DNA of 64,000 bases from Phoronis australis (lineage: Eukaryota; Phoronida; Phoronidae): the NCBI GenBank assembly GCA_002633005.1, contig NMRA01000032.1, positions 837,692-901,691 of the forward strand, given 5' to 3'. Shown in pieces: positions 57,137 to 64,000 of this stretch. The notes beneath the pieces were generated by a model, which had not been told where the DNA came from, searched no databases, and was given only the letters and a program-made list of their open reading frames with translations. How positions within the stretch are numbered: the stretch's first letter is position 1; each line of letters begins with the position of its first letter. A program made the position numbers and the translations under genes.

Positions 57137-60100
57137 GCAGTTAGTTAGCTGCTGAAAGGAACTTGATGTTGTACAGACAATGGACTTAAAGACTTTGTAG
57201 GATACCTGTTGTGTTAAAGGAGGCATCTTTATAACAAAAAAAGACAGGATAGAGGATTTTAAAGGAGAATGCCACCTGATTTATTTCCTTTTTTTACCGT
57301 CTTAATCGGTCTATATCCATATCACCTCGTATGTGGTCGATCACACCTTGCCGAGAGGTTTCGCGTTAACCTGTGCAAAAGGTGAGTAAACGACGCAGCT
57401 GTCATTGGTTCTCGAGCTAATTGTGTGCCGCAATGGTGTGGCATATCGTTCCCGCCTTTGCGAACCATGAAGCTGCGAGGAAAGCGGGTATTTTGTTTTT
57501 TCGATTTCCTCGAAAACCCGAAATAATTCTGAAATGGCTCGCCGCAATAAAGAATGAAAATTACGCCGATAATACCAAGTATGAGGCCATGACATATCTC
57601 GGTGTCTGTTACCGGCATTGCTCTGTTTCCGGCATTGCTCTGTTTCAAAATGAATTATTCTCACTAACCAATGTTTTTATAAAACTGAAGTACCCGTAGA
57701 TACAATTTGTGAGTGCAACTGTTTTGCGAAACCAACAATGAATAAATCAGTTTGCGTTATCGGCTTCAGGTGCAATAAAACTGTAATTGACCGGGCACCC
57801 AAGAGCGTGTGAGCGCATGCTAATTCAGTGTTTGCCGACAGAAAGCTGTTGTGAAACTGTAATTCGATTTTATATGCCATGGTCAGATGTTAGAGGAATC
57901 TTCATTTAGATAAATATATATTATTACATGGCGAAGTCGTTATCGCAACCGACTTGGGTAAGATGGCCTACCGAACTTTGTATGCTACATTTAATTAAAA
58001 ATTTTTATAAATCAGTAACACGGAAATGAAAGAACTCTTTTAATTAAAACGTCTATGTATTTGTAAGGGTTCAACATTGAATTTTGATAATTTACTGGGG
58101 TAAAGCAATGAAGTGAAGCAATTAGCTGACACCAGTATGCGTATTGTGAGCTGCTGAACAGACTGTCAGAACCTATGACGTCATTGGCTAATTTCAGCAG
58201 CTCCATCTGGTGTTGGGCAAAAGAACTGATTTTGCTGTTATCGAGTGGATCTACTCGATCTAAAATGATACAAAAGACATAATTTTTTGGTGGCATTCTC
58301 CTTTAAATGTACATGTGCACAAAAGACAGGATAGAGGATGTTACGTGTACACGTGCAACAAAAGAAATTTGCTACTCTGGAGACTTCAAACTGCACAACT
58401 TCAATGTAAATAGAACATCTGATAACTATTGTATTATGACATTTAATAAATTTTCATTCATTAAGAGCCTTGTTGTGATTCGCTGTTACACGTTTTCCGT
58501 TTAGGCCACCGCCTCAAATGTAAATCAGCTCAGCTCAAAGCTCATGTTTACGGCAAAATGAGCCGTTAAGATATTACCTAGTGAGGTGGTGAGATGAATG
58601 GCTCACTTGATGAGCGCTTTTACGTGGCGAGTGAAATACTCTTAGTAAGTGGAGGGGATAAATAAATACTTAGCCACTTACTTCGGTAGCCAATGAAAAT
58701 TAATTATTGCATCACCTGACAAATTTCTCCGTTCACTCGTGACCATGTACACATTTATGGTGATTATTGCAGTTAAAGCTACAGTTGGTCCATTAGCTGG
58801 CTGAAAAAAACTCATAAAATCAGTCTCCTACTTTTCTTTATGGTGAAAAGATTCCATTTCCCTCACTAACAAGGAAATCAAAACAATCAGCGAAATAAGA
58901 AAACTTCAATTTATTGGAGTTGGCCAAACATAAAAATGCTGAATTCGAAAATGGTGTATGCATTATGTATGCATCGTGTATGCTTGAGTTGGTAATGGAA
59001 TATTATCATGGAAATAAGAGACCCATTTGATGAGAGTAAAATGCTCAATTCAATTTCCATTTTTGGCCAGCTTGACATGATGAAATGTTGCTTTACTTAG
59101 TTAAAAAGTTCAGTGCGCATTTTGTCTCGGTGTACATGGGTAACTTGCATCGAGCTATGAGCTGAGCTATAGTTCATTTGAAGCAGGCAGCTCTGTGTTT
59201 GTCCTAAAACACTGCTATATCTTGGTCAACAAGCAACGCATCATTTAATATACTAGAGCATTTATTGTCAACAGACATTTTCTTCACACACTTTAATGTG
59301 CAGTTGAAATTATTGCACGAGACCTCTCAGTTTTGTCGGTGACAATGGTGTTATAGCATCAGATACTTGGCAACGTCGACAATATTCTATAACATAGTAA
59401 GGATAGCATACATTTTACTTGGACAAAAGAATATAAGGCCCTGGCTCTCCTGTGGGTAAAGGTGCCAGTGCCTTCTGGGGGGGAATTTTTTCAGGTAAAG
59501 GGAAATTTTCCCACTTTCCTGATCACCAATTACACCCTTCTTGGCAATTAATGAAACATTTTGAAGCTGAGGGTCTGTTGTGAGTCGCCAGTGATTCAAA
59601 CCTTGAAGGGAGTTTTTAACCAATTGAGGTGAATTTTAGGACCCAATGATAAGAACTTTGTAGGATTTTTAAATATTTAAGACAACAGAGCCGATGTTTG
59701 GCTCCAAAATCTAGGCAGCGAGGCCCCTGGAATACTACTTTTTGCAGCAAGTAAATGTCTCGCACCTTATTGTGCATTCCATAGACTACAGCGTGCTACA
59801 AATTGGTGACCTGTGAGAGTTGAAAGTTGAATTCTAGAATAGAATTCACTATATCCATTCCATAAGCCAAGATTTCTTCCCATCAGTGCTGGGCAAGCAT
59901 CTTGGGTACATGGAACACAGCACTGTGATAAACTGCTATGTGGCACACTCTATTGTTAGTAAAAGAAACTAGAAAGACTCCTAACCATTTGTTCCGAATG
60001 GAATTTTATAGATTTTAAGCCCCATAAGCACCCAGTTTTGATGGTAAATCCTTTTCTCAGAAAGGTAGTTGCGCTTACGGAACATCTCCAATAGTCGGAA

Positions 60101-60221
60101 TTGAAATTTGTGAGACTGTGTGCACAGGGAACTCCAGGAACAGCCATGAACATGCTTATTACTTCAAGAAAAGCTTAGCTTGCTCATTCAAGTATTGTGA
60201 GTGACGCCATTGAGGAAACTG
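57137..60221. other. Intergenic region between convergent PSMB4 and SRBD1
   Basis: The first 120 bp are presumably the PSMB4 3' UTR. No canonical AATAAA was seen before the inserted element at 57263, whose copies of AATAAA at about 57547 and 57775 could supply one. 58.3-60.2 kb shows no recognised gene and should include the SRBD1 3' UTR. The nearest gene-strand AATAAA (TTTATT at about 59260) is far from the stop. Confidence 0.55.
57263..58302 (-). mobile_element. TTAA-flanked inverted-repeat element (1.04 kb)
   Basis: The termini AGGAGAATGCCACC and GGTGGCATTCTCCT are perfect 14-bp inverted repeats, bracketed by TTAA at 57259-57262 and 58303-58306. TTAA duplications are typical of piggyBac- and Kolobok-type transposons. 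The interior carries a 17-bp tandem duplication (CCGGCATTGCTCTGTTT, about 57612-57645) and lacks a recognisable transposase, so it is non-autonomous. A diverged copy lies at 30131-31535. AAAAGACAGGATAGAGGAT occurs at 57239-57257 and again at 58321-58339, outside both ends. Confidence 0.82.
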
Positions 60222-62855
60222 TCACACAGACAAGAGATCCAAACCAATTCTCCCACGCTGCTGATCAATACTGAGAACGCTCACAGTGACCCTATCGCCC
60301 AGTTCCAGCTTGGACTTGTGCCCCAGTTTGTTTCGGTTAATTTTACTGGAATGTATCAAGCCGTCTCGGCCGACACCGATGTCCACAAATGCGCCAAAAT
60401 GTGTCATGTTAGACACACGTCCTGTGACCCTTGATCCAACCTTTAGGTCCTCCATCGACCTGACATCCTTGCGGAAAACTGGCTTTTCATATTCTGCAAA
60501 CATAACATCCAAAAACTTATCTCTGGTCCGAAAATACGAGTACGCGTAACTTGACCATTGAAGCATCAGTGAATTGTGATGGTTACAACAACCCAAAGAA
60601 AAAAATCAAAATATCAACTTAATGGTTGTATATCACTTCTGTGCATTCATTCTGTACAACACTGCAAGAGCAACATGAAATAAGTGCCCTCTACCTGTTA
60701 AACCAACATGAAATAAGCGCCCTGTACCTGTTAAACCAGTATCAGTATTGTGGATAGATACTCTTTTCATATCATTTTGATAAACTTTCAATTACAAAAG
60801 GAATTGCCATTCAAACCAATATAGTCTAAACTTATCCAGCAAAATATATACATATTATCATTTTCCTCGAAATAGGCATAATTTAATATAGCACTTTCAA
60901 ATAGGCATAATTTAATATAGCACTTTCAATTTAAATTTTCAAATTTCAAATGACACCAAACTTTGGAAAATTTTTAGTAAAAAACTCAAAGACAATTAAT
61001 TTTGCACAAGCCAGATCCAGCTGGACCCAGAGCAGCAAAATCGACTTATCTGAAGGCTAACAATCATACCACAATGAAGGAACTTTGTCAAAGCTAAGCA
61101 AAAATTCAAATCGTGTTACAACAAACTCTGTTAATAACATTCACTCACATATAACATTCCATTGCGGAAGTCCCATTTTCCTCCTACGCTGTTTTTAACG
61201 AGCACGGATACAACGTTCGCATGGCAATTTTGATATCCCAGTGGTTAACTTCACACCAATTTTACAGCAAAATAGTGCATGCGAGTCTAAAAACTATCAC
61301 GCGCAGACCCCTCAATTTCATATTCTTGCACAGCGCATGATGCACAAGCACTTGATTTGCTGCGTGTGGTTGCAGACCCTTACATATGGCTAATAAACAG
61401 TTGGTTTTTATTTTCTCTAAATAGAACATCTTCAATAGGTCTCTGGAGGTTCGTTGTAACGAGATTGGACTGTATATCCATCTCATGTACGTTTCATTGT
61501 AGTATAGTTTAAAAAGAAGCCAAAGCACCTAACCTTCTCTAATGTCCGTTCCAACTGGCTGTTGTAAAGCTTGAACAATTAGATTCATGGTACTCATATG
61601 AACGCCCAGCTCAGCTGCAAGGTTACTCACTGAAAACAAAACACTGGCCCATCAGAATAATACTTGACTAGTCTTAGGATTAACAAAGCATTTGTATAAC
61701 AGATTCCTAAGGAACTAAGCAAAGTCAAAGGGTTGGTAGCTACGATTACTTGAAATGATTAGGGCTGTTCCAGCAAAATCTGTGTGGGAGGGGGGGGAAG
61801 GCAACTGAAATAAAAATTTATGGGTGGTTGCGTTTGATTTAAATTCAAAATGGCTGGTGGTCGTACTTCAAAAAAATAAAAATTTACAGGTCGTTGTTGT
61901 TTCATTGGGCCATAAATGTTTGATGGTGGGTAATTTTAGTAAATTTTATAAACAATCCGCACAGAATCAAAAACTGAAACAAAAATGCAACTTGCAAAAA
62001 GCTCCGACTTTTTCACTCCCTCCGATCTCCTCATCGGCATGCCCATAACTCCATTTAACCACAGGTGCTCGAATTTCTCCATGGCTAATAACCATATATA
62101 AGAAACATATGTTTTCTTAGTAATGAATGACATTAGTGGTGATGGAGGAACAGATAAACTCAAGTGCCTGTGCAGTCAACCACAAGAACAAAAAAAAATT
62201 ACGGGTGGTTGCATTTCAAACTTATAAAAAATTACGGGTGGTAGGCTGAAGAAATAAATGAAAAATATGGGTGGTGGGTGCAAAAAAAAGGTGCCTTGCC
62301 CCTCTCACATACAGATTTTACTGGAACAGCCCTTACAAACATCTGCTGAAGTGGTAAACTTATCAAATCAGGCTTGGAAAAGAGGCGACTTTAACACAAT
62401 TGCTTTGTCAAGCACTGCCTCCGATGAGGCTGCTATCACAGTCCAGAATGCCCCTTAGCCAGAACTTGAATCTACCTCATAAAATGAACTATCACCTGCA
62501 ACTCCTTCTGTTGCAAACAATTTAACTCTTATTGCCATTTTAACTAGAGGTGATTTGCAATAAGGAATTACTTTTGTGTGAAAGTCAGAACGGTCCATTC
62601 AGCAAACATTTAAACCTAAAAATTAACAATAAACAAAATTTTGGATCACTTTGGATGAACAAATGACTGAAAACCAATTGTCAGAGCATAATTGTTTAAC
62701 ATTAAATCTACGAAAATGCATCAAAAACAGATTCAACTCGGCAATCAAAATGTGAAAATATCGGACCTGTATACAGTTCAACAAAACTTTTAACTCTGGT
62801 TGCAGTGGCCGGTTGACCAATTTCGGTTGGATCAATCTTCATTTTTCTCAGCAAC
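60222..62855 (-). CDS. SRBD1: SRBD1, S1 RNA-binding domain protein (C-terminal part)
   Basis: SRBD1 is the animal relative of bacterial Tex, a nucleic-acid-binding protein with a C-terminal S1 domain. Its cellular role is poorly known. Three exons are present: 62767-62855, 61534-61629 and 60222-60493. They encode 151 complete codons plus the stop. The first covers DPTEIGQPATATRVKSF, the second the helical SNLAAELGVH segment, and the third the linker EYEKPVFRKDV and the S1 domain, with VGSRVTGRVSNMTHFGAFVD, IGVGRDGLIH and GDRVTVSVLSID, ending GRIGLDLLSV. Phases agree at both joins. The rest of the gene, including the YqgF-like and helix-hairpin-helix parts, lies beyond the right edge. The gene converges on PSMB4. 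Confidence 0.93.
60672..60740. repeat. Two-copy 34-bp direct repeat in SRBD1 intron
   Basis: ACATGAAATAAGTGCCCT continuing to CTGTTAAACC is repeated immediately with a few changes. Confidence 0.85.
60871..60928. repeat. Two-copy 29-bp direct repeat in SRBD1 intron
   Basis: AAATAGGCATAATTTAATAT followed by AGCACTTTC occurs twice in perfect tandem. Confidence 0.9.
61762..62332. mobile_element. 571-bp MITE, PIF/Harbinger-like (SRBD1 intron)
   Basis: The ends GGGCTGTTCCAG and CTGGAACAGCCC open inverted repeats that stay similar for about 30-45 bp (AAAATCTGT, then G-rich). TTA at 61759-61761 and again at 62333-62335 is a 3-bp target duplication, the type made by PIF/Harbinger transposases. Several GGGTGGT-type motifs (about 61821, 62203, 62233 and 62268, with looser ones between) lie near both ends and may be transposase sites. 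No coding capacity is seen. Confidence 0.82.
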
Positions 62856-64000
62856 CTAGAGTAAAGAAACAGGACAACTAACGACACGACGAAGTAAGTT
62901 ACGAGCATGAGAATGTTTACAGTTACAATATTGAATGCAACATTGGCACGTTGAAACTGGCCAAAGCTGGATAAAATAAGCATAAGGTGGTTTATTCAGC
63001 AAAAAATAACACGAGCTCAGCATAACAGCAACAAACAGGCAGTGTTAACTTGTCTTGTTTAACAGTCAACTCAATTTTTATGAAGATTGTAAAATTAAAT
63101 ACAAAGTTTCGACACTCGCCACTGTGTGAGACAGGATGTCCCAAGGTAATATTCATATTACTTAAACAGCACTCAATATAATTTAAAAAATATGAAATTG
63201 CATTGTTTTTCTCATAATGTACCCATGTAAAGAGCCAGCTCTACATACTTCTCATATTGTTATATCCAAATGCAATGATTCGCCTTTTGGGTGATTGTTT
63301 TGAAGGTCCAAATAAATGTTTATAAAAAGAGAAAGACACAATCAGACAAGTTCAGAGAATTGTGTCGATGATGATTTTTGTATAGCAGGTTTTTGTACGG
63401 ATAAAGAAGGTTATTGTATTTAAATTTACATTAGATATAGCTGTCAGGTAATATGAACTTAAAGAATAAGGTAGTTAGGGAGGTAAGTAGGTGGTGGGTG
63501 GGTGGAAAGGTAGGTAGGTAGGAAGGTATTTCTAAGTAATTGAAGAAGCAATGTTTAGGGTTACCTGGGACCTCCCTTGGTGTCACATATAATTAGTACC
63601 TAATACAAAAGTATAGAAATTAAGTCTAAAATTTTTTTCTGAAAGCAGAAAACCTGTAGACCTATATTCAATTTGTCAAAAACCGTGTCTCACGACTAAC
63701 AATTAGCAAAAAAGAAAGCTAAATTCACAGCAACACACGAGCCAAATTTCATGCGATATAAATGTTCAAGACGAAATCTTAAAAACGCTGTTACAGTTCT
63801 CTAAACTATAATCATTTTTGTTTTATGCAACTTTTGATTGAAAATTTTCATTAAAATTATGAAAGCTATATTTTTAATTGGCTAAGCCCTCATGACAAAA
63901 TAAACCCTTTTAAAACAATTCCTTGCAGAGATTTAGAAAACAATGCATAAAGCACAGTAGGCGACAATTCAATACAAATCCAATCTACCATTTCTGAGAT
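62856..64000 (-). other. SRBD1 intron continuing off the window
   Basis: The exon at 62767-62855 needs an upstream exon ending in phase 2, and none was recognised up to 64000. The hydrophobic open frame that runs rightward from the exon to 62983 lies beyond a good CTCTAG acceptor and is intronic. A GGTAGGTAGG-type purine-rich run lies at 63478-63530. Confidence 0.6.
63478..63530. repeat. GGTA/GGTG-rich tract
   Basis: Repeated GGTAGGTAGGTAGG and GGTGGGTGGGTGG runs could form a G-quadruplex on the plus strand, the non-template strand being minus for SRBD1. Confidence 0.7.

Noticed and set aside
60494-60596. N-terminal extension of the S1-domain reading frame
   Set aside because: The TTTGCAG acceptor at 60494 and the phase match with 61534-61629 show that it is intronic.
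62860-62983. Hydrophobic membrane-like stretch upstream of an SRBD1 exon
   Set aside because: It lies before a CTCTAG acceptor in intron sequence and has no counterpart in SRBD1.

Overview
The window is animal nuclear DNA. It is AT-rich, and its genes are split by GT-AG introns of about 0.2 to 12 kb. Four genes were identified from their conserved proteins, and a fifth was built from matching splice phases. The repeat content (tRNA-derived SINE-like repeats, a decayed LINE, MITE-like elements and a decayed fragment with a HALTGxDTTS-type signature), the intron-rich genes and an apparent uncollapsed haplotype pair at a one-base gap suggest a highly heterozygous invertebrate, perhaps a marine deuterostome. 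Species cannot be fixed from this sequence alone. No bacterial operons, CRISPR arrays or rRNA genes were seen.

Layout. (1) 3-17744, plus strand: the C-terminal 1108 residues of WDR81 in 21 exons, ending in a WD40 propeller. The BEACH part lies off the left edge. (2) 17745-24310: intergenic, with a 0.75 kb near-identical pair around the single N at 21353. (3) 24311-37303, plus strand: a two-exon gene for a 242-residue mucin-like type I membrane protein. Its signal-peptide exon is separated from the main exon by a 12.3 kb repeat-filled intron that carries a minisatellite, TTAA-type elements and a dead LINE. (4) 37304-43948: intergenic, with SINE and other dispersed repeats. (5) 43949-49600, minus strand: complete BLOC1S6 (pallidin), 5 exons, 168 residues. 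(6) 50097-57136, plus strand: complete PSMB4 (proteasome beta-7), 7 exons, 256 residues, head to head with BLOC1S6 across 496 bp. (7) 57137-60221: a 1.04 kb TTAA-flanked inverted-repeat element and further non-coding DNA. (8) 60222-62855, minus strand: the last three exons of SRBD1, with a 571 bp MITE in one intron. The rest of the gene lies off the right edge.

All exon joins given here keep frame and phase, and each translated join restores the family's conserved sequence. WDR81 and BLOC1S6 both act in endosome and lysosome trafficking, whereas PSMB4 and SRBD1 are general housekeeping genes. Nothing shows that the neighbours work as a unit. The most interesting points are the unrecognised mucin-like gene, the new repeat families with readable ends, a 13-nt final coding exon in PSMB4, a possible poison exon in WDR81, and the likely assembly duplication.
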